Numbered from the stretch's first letter, positions 54,272 through 64,000 are shown. The stretch: DNA of 64,000 nucleotides from Segatella baroniae B14 (GCF_022024235.1 NZ_CP091799.1:1809001-1873000); one strand, 5' to 3'. Notes: a model not told the origin generated them from the letters alone. A program made the numbers and translations.

Positions 54272-54752
54272 AAAGAATGTAACTTTTTTAGTGCATAAAG
54301 GAACTTAAAAAGGCGATTAATTCAGTATCATAAGTATGAAAATAGATTTTGCTAAATTCACATTACAAAAGCAAAGATTAGAAAGAAACAAATACAACGT
54401 AAATTCCCAATGAAAGAACTACTTAACGTAGTTGGTTGATTTGAAAAACTTACACAAGAAAAACTGGATACAAGAAGTCATCCACAATTACAAAAGCGAA
54501 AATCCATAATAGATAATTATTCAAAAAAAACAAAAGGCATCTTGAAAAGACACTAATGTGATAAAAATGAATCCGCTATCACTGCACAATAACAGAGCAA
54601 AAAGGCAATAAAAGCAAAATGAGGCATAATCTAATAAGGAAACAAAGACCATAGGATTGAAAATTACTTATAGAAAGCATATAACCATTCATAAATGACA
54701 AACTTATATATGCTACAAGAACTTTCCTGAAGCAATCAAATTTTAAATAGAG
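54272..54752. other. Gene-free stretch between fba and rplQ
   Basis: AT-rich; all frames are interrupted. One plus-strand frame from about 54410 (MKELLNVVG) reads like a helical protein with four stops in about 75 codons (FEKLTQEKLDTRSH, KRKSIIDNYSKKTKGILKRH, NESAITAQ) and may be the remains of a gene. I do not recognise it. Confidence 0.4.
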
Positions 54753-54787
54753 CAAAAAAAATCTCCATCCTTTTCGGGATGGAGATT
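54753..54787 (-). terminator. Terminator of the ribosomal protein operon
   Basis: The stem AATCTCCATCC/GGATGGAGATT (loop TTTTCG) is followed by T8 on the minus strand, 19 nt after the rplQ stop. Confidence 0.88.
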
Positions 54788-54805
54788 AATATAAAATGCT
54801 AAAAC

Positions 54806-55282
54806 TTACTCAGCTGCATTATTTTCGGTTTCAGGAGTCTCAACAACTTCTTCAACTGCCTTTGTAGACTTGCGTGAACGACGAGTCTTCTTAGCAGCAG
54901 ATTTAGCGCTTTTAGACATGTTTTCATCAAAGTCAACCAACTCGATAAAAGCAATTGGAGCTGCATCACCCTGACGAGTACCCAATTTGATTACACGAGT
55001 ATAACCACCTGGACGATCACCAACCTTTGCTGCAACAGTACCAAACAATTCCTTGATAGCCTCTTTATTCTGTAAATAACGGAAAACTACACGACGAGAA
55101 TTTGTACTATCATTCTTAGCTCGAGTAACTAAAGGCTCTACATATTTTTTAAGAGCTTTAGCTTTTGCAAGAGTCGTAGTGATTCTTTTGTGCATAATCA
55201 AAGAGATAGCCAAGTTTGAAAGCAAGGCATCACGATGAGATGCAGTACGACCCAAATGGTTGAATTTTTTATTGTGTCTCAT
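54806..55282 (-). CDS. rplQ: 50S ribosomal protein L17
   Basis: A 158-residue L17 with the conserved start [24 protein letters not shown] and [10 protein letters not shown]. The last 35 residues form a Lys/Glu/Ala-rich extension absent from E. coli L17, usual in Bacteroidota. Final gene of the long ribosomal cluster, 27 nt after rpoA. Confidence 0.96.
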   Translation of the reverse strand: MRHNKKFNHLGRTASHRDALLSNLAISLIMHKRITTTLAKAKALKKYVEPLVTRAKNDSTNSRRVVFRYLQNKEAIKELFGTVAAKVGDRPGGYTRVIKLGTRQGDAAPIAFIELVDFDENMSKSAKSAAKKTRRSRKSTKAVEEVVETPETENNAAE

Positions 55283-55309
55283 TATTGTTTTTTAATTAAG
55301 ATAAGAAGA

Positions 55310-56302
55310 TTACTCCTTATCAAGTTTATACTTTGAAATATCAGTTCCAAACGAAAGATTCAGACTCTCGAGCAAATCATCAAGCTCAGAAAGCGATTTC
55401 TTACCAAAATTACGGAACTTAAGCAAATCAGTCTTATTATACTGAACTAAATCACCTAAAGTTTCTACATCCGCAGCTTTCAGACAGTTAAGAGCACGAA
55501 CTGAAAGATTCATGTCTACCAACTTAGTCTTCAACAACTGACGCATATGAAGAACCTCTTCGTCAAACTCTTGATTACCATCCTGATCAGGATTTTCAAG
55601 TGTAATCTTTTCATCAGAGAATAACATAAAGTGATAAATCAATATCTTAGCTGCTTCCTTAAGCGCATCCTTTGGATGAATGGAACCATCAGTAGTAACT
55701 TCAATTGTTAATTTATCGTAGTCTGTTTTCTGTTCAACACGATAAGGTTCAACTGAATATTTAACATTACGAATAGGGGTGTAGATAGAATCGATTGGAA
55801 TGACATTAACGTCAGTACAAAATTGACGATTCTCATCAGCAGGAACATAGCCACGTCCCTTGTTGATTGTAAGGTCAATTCGCATCGAAGCCTTAGGGTC
55901 TAAATGACAAATCACTAATTCAGGATTTAACACTTCAAATCCAGTCAGATGTTTACTTATATCACCAGCTTTGAATTCTGTTGAATTCTCTACTATGATA
56001 CTAACTTTCTCGTTCTCGAATTCTTCTACTACTTGCTTGAATCGAATTTGTTTGAGATTCAAGATAATGTTGGTTACATCTTCTTTAACACCCGGAACTG
56101 AAGAAAATTCATGCTCAACACCTGCAATTTTAACAGTATTGATAGCATATCCTTCAAGAGAGGAAAGAAGCATGCGACGGAGGGCATTACCTACAGTAAC
56201 ACCAAATCCAGGCTCGAGAGGACGGAACTCAAATCTTCCGAACTTATCGTTAGCCTCCAGCATTACGACTTTGTCAGGTTTTTGAAATGCTAATATCGCC
56301 AT
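55310..56302 (-). CDS. rpoA: RNA polymerase alpha subunit
   Basis: A 330-residue alpha subunit. The N-terminal assembly domain ([20 protein letters not shown], 33-52) and the C-terminal DNA/activator-binding domain (about 255-320: [45 protein letters not shown]) are intact. Its place between rpsD and rplQ is the standard alpha-operon order. Confidence 0.97.
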   Translation of the reverse strand: MAILAFQKPDKVVMLEANDKFGRFEFRPLEPGFGVTVGNALRRMLLSSLEGYAINTVKIAGVEHEFSSVPGVKEDVTNIILNLKQIRFKQVVEEFENEKVSIIVENSTEFKAGDISKHLTGFEVLNPELVICHLDPKASMRIDLTINKGRGYVPADENRQFCTDVNVIPIDSIYTPIRNVKYSVEPYRVEQKTDYDKLTIEVTTDGSIHPKDALKEAAKILIYHFMLFSDEKITLENPDQDGNQEFDEEVLHMRQLLKTKLVDMNLSVRALNCLKAADVETLGDLVQYNKTDLLKFRNFGKKSLSELDDLLESLNLSFGTDISKYKLDKE

Positions 56303-56314
56303 TAATTCAATGAT

Positions 56315-56923
56315 TTATTGTTTAGAGTACAACTCAACTATTAACTGTTCCTTAATATTCTCAGGAATATCTGCACGCTCAGGTCTGTGAAGGAACTTAC
56401 CACTCTTAGTGTTTTCATCCCATTCGATCCAAGGATACTTACTATGATTGAAACCTGCCAAAGCACCTTCGATAACCTCAAGAGACTTAGCTTTCTCTCT
56501 AACACCAATAACCTGACCAGGTTTTACAGAATAAGAAGGAATATTTACAACAGCGCCATCAACAACAATGTGCTTATGACTAACAAGCTGACGAGCAGCA
56601 GCACGTGTTGGAGCAATACCCAAACGGAAGACCACGTTATCAAGACGGCTCTCGAGTTCCTGCAACAGAACCTCACCTGTAATACCATCAGATTTAGCGG
56701 CCTTATCAAACATGTTACGGAACTGACGCTCTAATACACCATAAGTGTATTTTGCCTTCTGCTTCTCAGCCAACTGTGCACCGTACTCAGACTGCTTACG
56801 ACGACGGTTATTACCATGCTGACCTGGAGGGAAATTGCGTTTACTCAAAACTTTATCTGCGCCGAAAATTGGCTCACCAAAACGGCGTGCAATTCTAGAC
56901 TTTGGACCTATATATCTTGCCAT
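56315..56923 (-). CDS. rpsD: 30S ribosomal protein S4
   Basis: A 202-residue primary 16S-binding protein. The N-terminal region lacks zinc-binding Cys residues (the C-minus type); the S4 RNA-binding domain (about 93-155: [32 protein letters not shown]) is intact. Alpha-operon order. Confidence 0.97.
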   Translation of the reverse strand: MARYIGPKSRIARRFGEPIFGADKVLSKRNFPPGQHGNNRRRKQSEYGAQLAEKQKAKYTYGVLERQFRNMFDKAAKSDGITGEVLLQELESRLDNVVFRLGIAPTRAAARQLVSHKHIVVDGAVVNIPSYSVKPGQVIGVREKAKSLEVIEGALAGFNHSKYPWIEWDENTKSGKFLHRPERADIPENIKEQLIVELYSKQ

Positions 56924-56962
56924 AATTTAAAATGCTAATTATTAAAGGATCTGTAATATTGA

Positions 56963-57352
56963 TTAAACACGACGACGCTTTGGAGGGCGACAACCATTAT
57001 GTGGCAATGGTGTTACGTCTACAATCTCAGTTACCTCAATACCTGCACTATGTACAGCACGGATAGCTGATTCTCTACCATTTCCAGGACCTTTAACATA
57101 AGCCTTTACTTTACGAAGACCAAGATCGAAAGCGACCTTTGCACAGTCTTCAGCTGCCATCTGAGCAGCATAAGGTGTATTCTTCTTAGAACCACGGAAA
57201 CCCATCTTACCAGCAGAAGACCAAGAAATAATCTGACCTTCATTATTAGCAAGAGAAACTATAATGTTATTGAAAGAGCTATGAACATGAAGTTGTCCAA
57301 TTGCATCAACTCTTACATTTCTTTTTTTAGATGTTGCTTTTGTCTTTGCCAT
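56963..57352 (-). CDS. rpsK: 30S ribosomal protein S11
   Basis: 129 residues, with [50 protein letters not shown] and the basic end CRPPKRRRV, all typical of S11 on the 30S platform. Confidence 0.97.
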   Translation of the reverse strand: MAKTKATSKKRNVRVDAIGQLHVHSSFNNIIVSLANNEGQIISWSSAGKMGFRGSKKNTPYAAQMAAEDCAKVAFDLGLRKVKAYVKGPGNGRESAIRAVHSAGIEVTEIVDVTPLPHNGCRPPKRRRV

Positions 57353-57373
57353 AATAATTTAACTCCTTCAAAA

Positions 57374-57754
57374 TTACTTAGTAGCCTTCTTCTTATTAGC
57401 AACAGTCTTCTTCTTTCCCTTACGAGTACGAGCATTGTTCTTAGTGCTTTGACCGCGAACAGGAAGACCATTACGATGTCTGATACCACGATAACAACCG
57501 ATATCCATCAGACGCTTAATATTCATGGAGATCTCAGAACGAAGATCACCTTCAACTTTAAAACCAGCGCCGATAATTTCACGGATTTTAGCTGCTTGCT
57601 CATCAGTCCACTCACTGACCTTCAAGTCACGGTTTACACCTGCCTGATCCAATATCTTTGCTGAACTACTTCGACCTATACCAAAGATATAAGTCAATGC
57701 GATTTCGCCACGCTTATTCTGGGGCAAATCTACTCCAACAATTCTAATTGCCAT
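57374..57754 (-). CDS. rpsM: 30S ribosomal protein S13
   Basis: 126 residues starting [20 protein letters not shown], the family N-terminus; an in-frame extension to 57799 runs into non-coding DNA and is rejected. [41 protein letters not shown] is the typical tRNA-contacting tail. Confidence 0.97.
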   Translation of the reverse strand: MAIRIVGVDLPQNKRGEIALTYIFGIGRSSSAKILDQAGVNRDLKVSEWTDEQAAKIREIIGAGFKVEGDLRSEISMNIKRLMDIGCYRGIRHRNGLPVRGQSTKNNARTRKGKKKTVANKKKATK

Positions 57755-57857
57755 TTGAAATAATAAATATAAAATGTGTTTAACTAAAATGGAAAGCAAA
57801 GGTAGTCAAAATATTTAATAAAAAATAAATAACTACCAAAGAATTCACATTTTTTAA

Positions 57858-57974
57858 TTAACCCTGACGCAATTTAAACTTAGGGTTCTTTTTGTTAATA
57901 ACAAACAAACGACCTTTACGACGTACGATTTTACAATCTGGTGTACGCTTCTTTAATGATGCTCTTGTTTTCAT
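57858..57974 (-). CDS. rpmJ: 50S ribosomal protein L36
   Basis: A 38-residue protein: [20 protein letters not shown] followed by [18 protein letters not shown]. Only one Cys (Cys14) of the zinc-ribbon set remains, so it is the zinc-free (C-minus) L36 type. It lies between infA and rpsM as usual. A gene-free gap of about 100 nt (57755-57857) separates it from rpsM. Confidence 0.94.
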   Translation of the reverse strand: MKTRASLKKRTPDCKIVRRKGRLFVINKKNPKFKLRQG

Positions 57975-57983
57975 TTTAATTGT

Positions 57984-58202
57984 TTATTTATATCGGAAAA
58001 CTATTCTACCCTTTGTTAAATCATATGGGCTCATTTCCACTTTTACTTTATCTCCTGGGAGAATCTTTATATAATGCATTCTCATCTTTCCAGAGATGTG
58101 AGCTACAATCTGAACTCCATTCTCTAATTCCACTCTAAACATGGCATTAGAAAGAGATTCTAAAATTGTACCATCCTGTTCAATTGCTGACTGTTTTGCC
58201 AT
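57984..58202 (-). CDS. infA: translation initiation factor IF-1
   Basis: A 72-residue OB-fold protein that binds the 30S A site with IF-2 and IF-3. [29 protein letters not shown] and [30 protein letters not shown] are diagnostic. 10 nt after the aminopeptidase-like gene. Confidence 0.97.
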   Translation of the reverse strand: MAKQSAIEQDGTILESLSNAMFRVELENGVQIVAHISGKMRMHYIKILPGDKVKVEMSPYDLTKGRIVFRYK

Positions 58203-58212
58203 AAAATACTAT

Positions 58213-58989
58213 CTAACTGTCAATTCGTTCTATACTATCAAAACTTGATAAAATATCCACATGATCAATACCAACAGAAAAAGTATGCTTAAAATGGAGT
58301 GATAACTGTGCATTATTCCCTGCAAAACCACTACTGATATTATGCTGGGTTAAATAACCTTTCTCTAAACTTACTATACAATTAATAGTAAAACACATTC
58401 CATTTTTTAAAAGAACTCTTTTACCTCTTTTTGAATTGAAAGATAATCTTGTTGATTCTGCAAACTCTTGTCCGATGCTATTCCCAAAAATCTGTCTTAC
58501 TCTAACACCTTTTAATGATTCAAATACCTGTTCAATAGAATATCCTATATCACAAATATATTTACCAGGAATAGTTGAATTAATTGCATCAATGAGAGCA
58601 ACTTCAATACCATGAACCAACTCCGTTAGACCAGTTGATACATTCCCCACGAAAAAAATGCGAGAACAGGTACCACAAAAGCCACAGAAACTAACGCCAC
58701 AATCTATAGATATAATATCACCCTCACTAAGAGTAACTGTTTTCTTGTTCAAATCATGTCCTGAATAATTTTCAGAAACAGAAAAAGACCCTCCAAGAGG
58801 ATTAAGAAAATTAATAAAAAATGGAGTACCTCCATGTTTTAATATAAAATCCCTAGCTAATTGTTCCAATTGGAAGGTCGATATACCTGGTCTTATATGT
58901 TTACCAAGTTCAAATAACGTTGCACCAACTAATTGATTGGCTTTGCGCATTAAACCAACTTCATCATTCGTCTTAAGAATAAAACTCAT
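58213..58989 (-). CDS. map: methionine aminopeptidase-like protein, probably catalytically dead
   Basis: A 258-residue protein with the full length, order and flanking blocks of type I MetAP (SFILKTNDEVGLMRKANQLVG, GDIISIDCG, GDIGYSIEQ-like CDIGYSIEQ, LLKNGMCFTI, DILSSF) and in the standard place between secY and infA. Of the five canonical dinuclear metal ligands only Asp96 is kept. The others are Thr107 for Asp, Asn170 for His (GNSIG for GHGIG), Asn203 for Glu (TINC for xIEP) and Lys234 for Glu (FKHT for FEHT). The substrate His (VVHGIP) and the later His (MHE) are also lost. No stop or frameshift. It is unlikely to remove initiator Met; a second, active map must then exist elsewhere. Confidence 0.85.
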   Translation of the reverse strand: MSFILKTNDEVGLMRKANQLVGATLFELGKHIRPGISTFQLEQLARDFILKHGGTPFFINFLNPLGGSFSVSENYSGHDLNKKTVTLSEGDIISIDCGVSFCGFCGTCSRIFFVGNVSTGLTELVHGIEVALIDAINSTIPGKYICDIGYSIEQVFESLKGVRVRQIFGNSIGQEFAESTRLSFNSKRGKRVLLKNGMCFTINCIVSLEKGYLTQHNISSGFAGNNAQLSLHFKHTFSVGIDHVDILSSFDSIERIDS

Positions 58990-58998
58990 GACGAAAAT

Positions 58999-60336
58999 TT
59001 AATATGCAGAAACGCTCCCTTGACGAGTATGACCTGAATTTAACAATCCATCATAATGTCTCATAAGCAAATAGCTTTCAACTTGCTGCAATGTATCAAT
59101 AACAACACCCACAAGAATCAAAAGAGAAGTACCTCCAAAGAACTGTGAAAATTCCTGTTGAACATTAAGAAGTCCAGCAAGAGCTGGCATGATAGCTATA
59201 AATGCAATAAAAAAAGAACCCGGTAAAGTTATACGAGACATAACGGTGTCGATATATTCTGCAGTATCCTTACCTGGCTTTACACCAGGAATAAAACCAT
59301 TATTACGTTTCATGTCTTCGGACATCTGTGTAGGATTCAAAGTAATAGCAGTATAAAAATAAGTAAATGCTATAACCAATACAACATAAATTATATTATA
59401 AAGCAAACTTCTATTATCCAACAACTGACGTACAACAGAACTAGCTCCGTCTGATTGATACTGTACAATAGCCAAAGGGATAAACATCAATGCTTGCGCA
59501 AAAATAATTGGCATTACATTAGCAGCAAACAACTTTAATGGAATGTACTGTCTAGCACCACCATATTGCTTATTCCCAATCAATCGCTTTGCATATTGAA
59601 CTGGAACTTTTCTAGTACCTTGAACAAGAAGTATAGAAGCGCAAACTACACCATATAAGATAAGTAGCTCCACAATAAACATAATTAGACCACCGCTAGT
59701 AATAGCCTGTAATCTAGAAGTAACCTCCTGAACAAAAGCCTGAGGTAATCTAGCAATGATACCAATCATAATGATAAGAGAAATACCATTACCTACACCC
59801 TTGTCAGTAATACGCTCACCCAACCAAAGGATAAACATACTTCCTGCTGCAAGAATAATAGTAGCAGGAATCATAAATACTGTCCAAGAAATACCTGAAG
59901 CTAAGGCACCAGCTGCCTGCATCTTTAAATTAAGTAAGTAAGAAGGAGCCTGAAAGAGCAATATAGCTACAGTCAGGATCCTTGTATACCAATTAATTTT
60001 CTTTCTACCACTTTCACCTTCATGCTGCATCTTCTGAAAATAAGGTACAGCAATAGCTAGAAGCTGCATAACGATAGAAGCCGAGATGTAAGGCATAATT
60101 CCCAAAGCGAAAATAGACGCATTGGAAAATGCTCCACCGGAGAATGCATTCAACAAGGCCATAAGACCTGTTGAAGTTTGCGACTGTAATTTTTCCAACA
60201 TGCCCGGATTGATGCCCGGAAGGACAACAAATGAGCCAAAACGATAAATAGCCGTAAAAAGAAGAGTTATAAGGAGTCGCTGACGCAAATCCTCAACCTT
60301 CCAGCAATTCTTCAGTGTCTCGATTAACTTTTTCAT
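58999..60336 (-). CDS. secY: protein translocase subunit SecY
   Basis: A 445-residue, ten-helix channel protein of the Sec translocon. Signatures: RQRLLITLLFTAIYRFGS, the plug-region GGAFSNASIFALGIMPYISASI, GERITDKGVGNGISLIIMIGI, and YFYTAITLNPTQMSEDMKRNNGFIPGVKPG for the loop that contacts SecA. 4 nt after rplO. Confidence 0.97.
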   Translation of the reverse strand: MKKLIETLKNCWKVEDLRQRLLITLLFTAIYRFGSFVVLPGINPGMLEKLQSQTSTGLMALLNAFSGGAFSNASIFALGIMPYISASIVMQLLAIAVPYFQKMQHEGESGRKKINWYTRILTVAILLFQAPSYLLNLKMQAAGALASGISWTVFMIPATIILAAGSMFILWLGERITDKGVGNGISLIIMIGIIARLPQAFVQEVTSRLQAITSGGLIMFIVELLILYGVVCASILLVQGTRKVPVQYAKRLIGNKQYGGARQYIPLKLFAANVMPIIFAQALMFIPLAIVQYQSDGASSVVRQLLDNRSLLYNIIYVVLVIAFTYFYTAITLNPTQMSEDMKRNNGFIPGVKPGKDTAEYIDTVMSRITLPGSFFIAFIAIMPALAGLLNVQQEFSQFFGGTSLLILVGVVIDTLQQVESYLLMRHYDGLLNSGHTRQGSVSAY

Positions 60337-60340
60337 TTAT

Positions 60341-60787
60341 TTAGATTATTGTTGCATTGCCACCAACTGCCTTGATTGCTTCTTCTGCAGTTTTTGAGAA
60401 TGCATTAGCTTCTACATCGATTTTAGCTTTTAACTCACCATTACCCAAAACCTTAACTAGCTCCTTACCATTAGTAAGACCAGCTTCTTTAAGTTCTGCG
60501 ATACCAATCTTTGTAAAACCTTTAGCCTCTGTTAAACTCTGGAGAGTTGACAAGTTAACAGCAAAATACTCTTTATGGTTAATATTTTTAAATCCAGCTT
60601 TTGGAATACGACGCTGCAAAGGCATCTGACCACCTTCAAAACCGATTTTTCTCTTATAACCAGAACGAGCCTTAGCACCTTTGTGACCACGAGTAGAAGT
60701 ACCACCTAATCCTGAACCAGGACCACGACCAATACGACGACGTGAATGTGTAGAACCTACTGCTGGTTTTAAATTATTTAATTTCAT
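60341..60787 (-). CDS. rplO: 50S ribosomal protein L15
   Basis: 148 residues, with the glycine/arginine-rich N-terminus (RRIGRGPGSGLGGTSTRGHKGAKARSG) and GFEGGQMPLQRRIPKAGF, both typical of L15. spc-operon order. Confidence 0.97.
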   Translation of the reverse strand: MKLNNLKPAVGSTHSRRRIGRGPGSGLGGTSTRGHKGAKARSGYKRKIGFEGGQMPLQRRIPKAGFKNINHKEYFAVNLSTLQSLTEAKGFTKIGIAELKEAGLTNGKELVKVLGNGELKAKIDVEANAFSKTAEEAIKAVGGNATII

Positions 60788-60810
60788 AATTGTTCAATTT
60801 TAAGTTTAAA

Positions 60811-60987
60811 TTAATCAACTACGGTTACAAGGTGATGAACTTTACGAATCATACCACGCATACTAGGATTATCCTCAACTTCAACAACTTGAGAAATCTT
60901 ATGAAGACCTAAAGCCAAAAGTGTTTTCTTCTGATCTACAGGTGCTCCAATTCTACTTTTAATTTGTTTAATCTTGATTGTTGCCAT
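60811..60987 (-). CDS. rpmD: 50S ribosomal protein L30
   Basis: A 58-residue protein: MATIKIKQIKSRIGAPVDQ, KTLLALGLHKISQVVEVED and PSMRGMIRKVHHLVTVVD. Short bacterial-type L30 between rpsE and rplO. Confidence 0.95.
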   Translation of the reverse strand: MATIKIKQIKSRIGAPVDQKKTLLALGLHKISQVVEVEDNPSMRGMIRKVHHLVTVVD

Positions 60988-61000
60988 CGTTATATCCTAA

Positions 61001-61513
61001 TTAACCATTAAAAACTTTATCCATAGAGATTCCACGCTCACCAGCAACCTGATAAGCATCACGCATCTCAGAAAGTGCAAGGATAGTTGCCTTTACAAGA
61101 TTGTGAGGGTTAGAAGAACCTTTTGACTTAGCAATAACGTCCTTAACACCAACACTCTCCAAAACAGCACGCATAGCACCACCGGCCTTCAAACCAGTAC
61201 CTGCAGCAGCTGGCTTAAGCAAAACTTGTGCTCCACCGAACTTTACTTCGACTTCATGAGGTACAGTTCCCTTCAAAACAGGAACCTTAATAAGATTCTT
61301 CTTTGCAGCTTCAGTACCCTTAGATATAGCAGCTGTAACTTCACCAGCCTTACCAAGACCCCAGCCAATAACACCGTTACCGTCACCTACAACGACGATA
61401 GCAGCAAATGTGAAAGTACGACCACCTTTAGTTACCTTTGTTACACGATTAATTGCAACAAGGCGATCCTTTAATTCAACATCATTATTTACTTTTACTT
61501 TATTCATTGCCAT
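61001..61513 (-). CDS. rpsE: 30S ribosomal protein S5
   Basis: 170 residues: [43 protein letters not shown] is the S5 double-stranded RNA-binding domain; the fidelity-linked loop and the C-terminal [14 protein letters not shown] follow. A second ATG two codons in (61507) could also start it. Confidence 0.97.
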   Translation of the reverse strand: MAMNKVKVNNDVELKDRLVAINRVTKVTKGGRTFTFAAIVVVGDGNGVIGWGLGKAGEVTAAISKGTEAAKKNLIKVPVLKGTVPHEVEVKFGGAQVLLKPAAAGTGLKAGGAMRAVLESVGVKDVIAKSKGSSNPHNLVKATILALSEMRDAYQVAGERGISMDKVFNG

Positions 61514-61519
61514 TATCGT

Positions 61520-61864
61520 TTAGAATTTAAGACCACCTTCACGAGCGCCATCAGCTAATGCCTGAACACGACCATGATACAGATAACCATTACGATCAAA
61601 AACTACTGATTCAACACCTGCAGCTTTTGCCTTTTCTGCAACTAATACACCAACTTTCTTAGCCTGTTCTACTTTAGGCAACTTCTCCAAACCAAGTGAA
61701 GAAGCAGAAGCCAATGTCTTACCAGTCAAATCGTTAATAACCTGTGCGTAGATCTGTTTATTAGAACGAAAAACACTCAAACGAGGACGTTCTGCAGTTC
61801 CATTTACATTCTTGCGAATACGGAATTTTATCTTAATTCGTCTTTCTACTTTCTTTGTTGTCAT
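61520..61864 (-). CDS. rplR: 50S ribosomal protein L18
   Basis: A 114-residue 5S rRNA-binding protein: [68 protein letters not shown]. Confidence 0.97.
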   Translation of the reverse strand: MTTKKVERRIKIKFRIRKNVNGTAERPRLSVFRSNKQIYAQVINDLTGKTLASASSLGLEKLPKVEQAKKVGVLVAEKAKAAGVESVVFDRNGYLYHGRVQALADGAREGGLKF

Positions 61865-61882
61865 AATCGTAAAAATAAAAAA

Positions 61883-62455
61883 TTACTTAGCAGCAGCTGT
61901 CTTACCAGACTTTCTGCGAATAACTTCACCCTGGAACAAAATACCTTTACCCTTATAAGGTTCTGGCATACGGAAAGAACGAATTTTAGCACAGATGAGA
62001 CCAAGTAACTGCTTGTCACATGACTCCAAAGTTAATATAGGATTCTGGTTTCTTTCTGACTTTGTCTCTACCTTAACTTCGCTAGGAACCTGAATAAAAA
62101 TAGGGTGAGTATAACCTAAAGAAAGCTCGATGATATTACCCTGATTAGAAACACGGTAACCAACACCTACAAGTTCCATAGTTTTCTTAAATCCTTCACT
62201 TACACCAACAACCATATTGTTAACAAGTGAACGATATAAACCATGAAAAGCTTGTTTCTGCTTATAATTTACTGGGCTATTTTCATCTACTTCAAAAATA
62301 ACCTTATCATCTTCAATCTTTACCTTGATTGATTCGTTGATATCCTGTGAAAGTTCACCTTTAGGACCCTTAACAGAGATAACATTTGCTTTTTCATCGA
62401 AGTTAACTGTAACTCCTGATGGAATACTAATTGGCAATTTTCCTATTCTTGACAT
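61883..62455 (-). CDS. rplF: 50S ribosomal protein L6
   Basis: 190 residues starting MSRIGKLPISIPSGVTV, with a GGAGGG ribosome binding site just before the ATG; an in-frame extension to 62485 overlaps rpsH and is rejected. The C-terminal PEPYKGKGILFQGEVIRRKSGKT is diagnostic. Confidence 0.97.
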   Translation of the reverse strand: MSRIGKLPISIPSGVTVNFDEKANVISVKGPKGELSQDINESIKVKIEDDKVIFEVDENSPVNYKQKQAFHGLYRSLVNNMVVGVSEGFKKTMELVGVGYRVSNQGNIIELSLGYTHPIFIQVPSEVKVETKSERNQNPILTLESCDKQLLGLICAKIRSFRMPEPYKGKGILFQGEVIRRKSGKTAAAK

Positions 62456-62469
62456 ATAAATCCCTCCAA

Positions 62470-62865
62470 TTAATAAATGTAGCAAAGAACCTCACCACCG
62501 ATTTTCAGGTCAGCAGCTTCCTTATTAGTCATTACACCCTTAGATGTAGACAAGATTGCGATACCTAAACCATTAATAACTCTTGGCATATCTTTATAAC
62601 CAGTATACTTACGCAAACCTGGAGTAGAAACACGTTTCAAACTCTTTATTGCATTTGCTTTAGTAACTGGATCATATTTAAGAGCTACTTTAATAGTACC
62701 CTGAGGACCATCCTCAATGAACTTGTAGTTCAAGATATAACCCTTTTCAAAGAGAATCTTAGTAATCTCTTTTTTCAAATTTGACGCAGGAACCTCAACA
62801 ACTCTGTGATGAGCCATGATCGCGTTTCTGAGTCTTGTCAGATAATCTGCTATTGGATCTGTCAT
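62470..62865 (-). CDS. rpsH: 30S ribosomal protein S8
   Basis: 131 residues starting MTDPIADYLTRLRNAIMAHH; an in-frame extension to 62955 is non-conserved and overlaps rpsN. LKRVSTPGLRKY and GLGIAILSTSKGVMTNKEA are the S8 signatures. Confidence 0.97.
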   Translation of the reverse strand: MTDPIADYLTRLRNAIMAHHRVVEVPASNLKKEITKILFEKGYILNYKFIEDGPQGTIKVALKYDPVTKANAIKSLKRVSTPGLRKYTGYKDMPRVINGLGIAILSTSKGVMTNKEAADLKIGGEVLCYIY

Positions 62866-62932
62866 AAAAAAAAATTTAATTAATCGGGACATCCCCGACA
62901 ATATTAAAAATATAAAATGAACGGTAATAATA

Positions 62933-63235
62933 TTACCAACTTGCTTTCTTAACACCAGGAATCAAACCTGAAGATGCCATCTCACGGAACTGAATACGTG
63001 AAAGACCAAACTGGCGCATATAACCTCTTGGACGACCAGTTATCTTGCAACGATTATGCAGACGAATAGGATTAGCATTCTTTGGAATAGCCTGAAGCCT
63101 ACGAGATGCCTCATAAGCCTCAGCTGGATCATTAGAAGTTGCAATAATCTTTTTCAAAGCTGCACGTTTTTCAGCATAACGAGCAACAAGTTTTGCACGC
63201 TTAACTTCGCGAGCTTTCATTGATTCTTTTGCCAT
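62933..63235 (-). CDS. rpsN: 30S ribosomal protein S14
   Basis: A 100-residue long-form S14 without zinc-binding CxxC pairs. [35 protein letters not shown] C-terminus (here [17 protein letters not shown]) is diagnostic. The 67-nt gap to rpsH contains only AT-rich leader. Confidence 0.96.
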   Translation of the reverse strand: MAKESMKAREVKRAKLVARYAEKRAALKKIIATSNDPAEAYEASRRLQAIPKNANPIRLHNRCKITGRPRGYMRQFGLSRIQFREMASSGLIPGVKKASW

Positions 63236-63240
63236 ATCTT

Positions 63241-63795
63241 TTAATCGTTTTTAGCGTTCTTGAATGGAAGACCAAATGCCTTTAGGAGAGCATAACCCTC
63301 TTCGTCAGTCTTAGCTGATGTTACGAAAGTAATATTCATACCCTGAATTCTATCTACCTGATCAATATTGATTTCAGGGAAGATAATTTGCTCTGTGATA
63401 CCTAAAGTATAGTTACCACGTCCATCAAACTTAGATTCAATTCCCTTGAAGTCACGGATACGAGGCAAAGCAACACGTACAAGTCTTTCAAGGAACTCAT
63501 ACATACGCTCACGACGCAATGTAACCATTACACCAATAGGCATCTTTTTACGAAGTTTGAAGTTCGCAACATCCTTCTTTGAATATGTAGCAACAGCCTT
63601 CTGACCAGTAATTGCTGTAATTTCGTTGATAGCAACATCAATGATTTTTTTATCTTGAGTTGCATCACCGAGACCCTGATTAATCACAATTTTCTTCAAT
63701 ACAGGAGTTTGCATTGCAGAAGAGTAATTAAATTGCTTCTGCAGCGCAGGAGCGATAGTCTCCTTGTAAACCTTCTTTAACTGTGCTGTATCCAT
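63241..63795 (-). CDS. rplE: 50S ribosomal protein L5
   Basis: A 184-residue 5S rRNA-binding protein of the central protuberance: [68 protein letters not shown]. Its ATG shares one base with the rplX stop (TAATG). Confidence 0.97.
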   Translation of the reverse strand: MDTAQLKKVYKETIAPALQKQFNYSSAMQTPVLKKIVINQGLGDATQDKKIIDVAINEITAITGQKAVATYSKKDVANFKLRKKMPIGVMVTLRRERMYEFLERLVRVALPRIRDFKGIESKFDGRGNYTLGITEQIIFPEINIDQVDRIQGMNITFVTSAKTDEEGYALLKAFGLPFKNAKND

Positions 63796-64000
63796 TATTT
63801 AATTTCCTCCCCTGATTTTTTAGCAATACGGATAACGTTTTTACCATCATGCTTGATAGCAACGCGAGTAGCCTTACCACTCTTAGGATCGATTAAACTC
63901 AAATTTGAAATATTGATAGGAGCTTCCTGCTTAACAATACCTCCCTGAGGATTTTTTGCAGAAGGCTTGGTACTTTTAGATACCAAGTTAATACCTTCAA
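63795..64000 (-). CDS. rplX: 50S ribosomal protein L24 (C-terminal part)
   Basis: The C-terminal 67 codons of L24, running off the right edge: [37 protein letters not shown], the L24 KOW-family tail that binds 23S rRNA early in 50S assembly. The N-terminal KOW motif is outside the window. Confidence 0.93.
   Translation of the reverse strand, partial: EGINLVSKSTKPSAKNPQGGIVKQEAPINISNLSLIDPKSGKATRVAIKHDGKNVIRIAKKSGEEIK

Noticed and set aside
1..64000. CRISPR arrays, prophage modules, restriction or toxin-antitoxin systems
   Set aside because: Looked for regularly spaced repeats, phage structural genes, methylase/nuclease pairs and small paired genes; none seen. The only repeats found are the att, 32-bp, hairpin and IS pairs listed.

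Overview
The window is chromosomal DNA of a Bacteroidota member, most likely a Prevotellaceae species (Prevotella/Segatella-like). The support is the recurring promoter form TTTG-(19-20 nt)-TAnnTTTG, the lineage-typical genes gldH, a PorT-family protein, a long LptF/LptG protein, doubled exbD and HmuY/HmuR homologues, and the AT-rich backbone. No genome comparison was possible, so the genus is inferred.

Layout. 1-8.9 kb: housekeeping genes (yraN end, tadA, rsmI, tdk, a PerM-like permease, tRNA-Lys, metF, a delta-prime-like clamp loader gene, ricT-like, gldH). 8.9-15.2 kb: a minus-strand operon with the IMP cyclohydrolase half of PurH followed by mreB-mreC-mreD-mrdA-rodA, the cell elongation machinery. 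15.5-29.8 kb: a genomic island at the 3' end of tRNA-Met(CAT). The intact tRNA is at 29741-29814 and a 44-nt copy of its 3' part lies at 15500-15543. The island carries a decayed IS30 element, a visibly GC-richer heme-uptake-like operon (HmuR-like receptor, HmuY-like lipoprotein, two tandem paralogous membrane proteins, a PepSY-associated membrane protein), two calycin-like proteins, a leucine-rich-repeat lipoprotein, another outer membrane beta-barrel protein, and a broken DUF4143-type ATPase remnant. No integrase was recognised.

30-34.6 kb: lptF/G-like, ribBA and an aspartate-type aminotransferase. 34.6-35.8 kb: an intact IS30-family element just upstream of the exbB-exbD-exbD-tonB-pstS-like-TPR operon (35.9-41.4 kb), which should energise outer-membrane receptors such as those in the island. 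41.7-54.2 kb: ferredoxin, a PorT-like protein, a 5'-nucleotidase split into two genes, rplS, the AICAR transformylase half of PurH, M23 peptidase, pgeF, obg, adk, hpt, nnrED and class II fba. 54.8-64 kb: the end of the S10-spc-alpha ribosomal cluster, from rplX to rplQ, with secY, infA and rpoA.

The most notable item is the methionine-aminopeptidase-like gene in the ribosomal cluster (58213-58989). It is full length and in frame but has lost four of the five canonical metal ligands. Other points of interest are the split PurH, the tRNA-bounded island with its twin membrane proteins, paired repeats near both island ends, and two genes whose promoter elements sit almost on the start codon.
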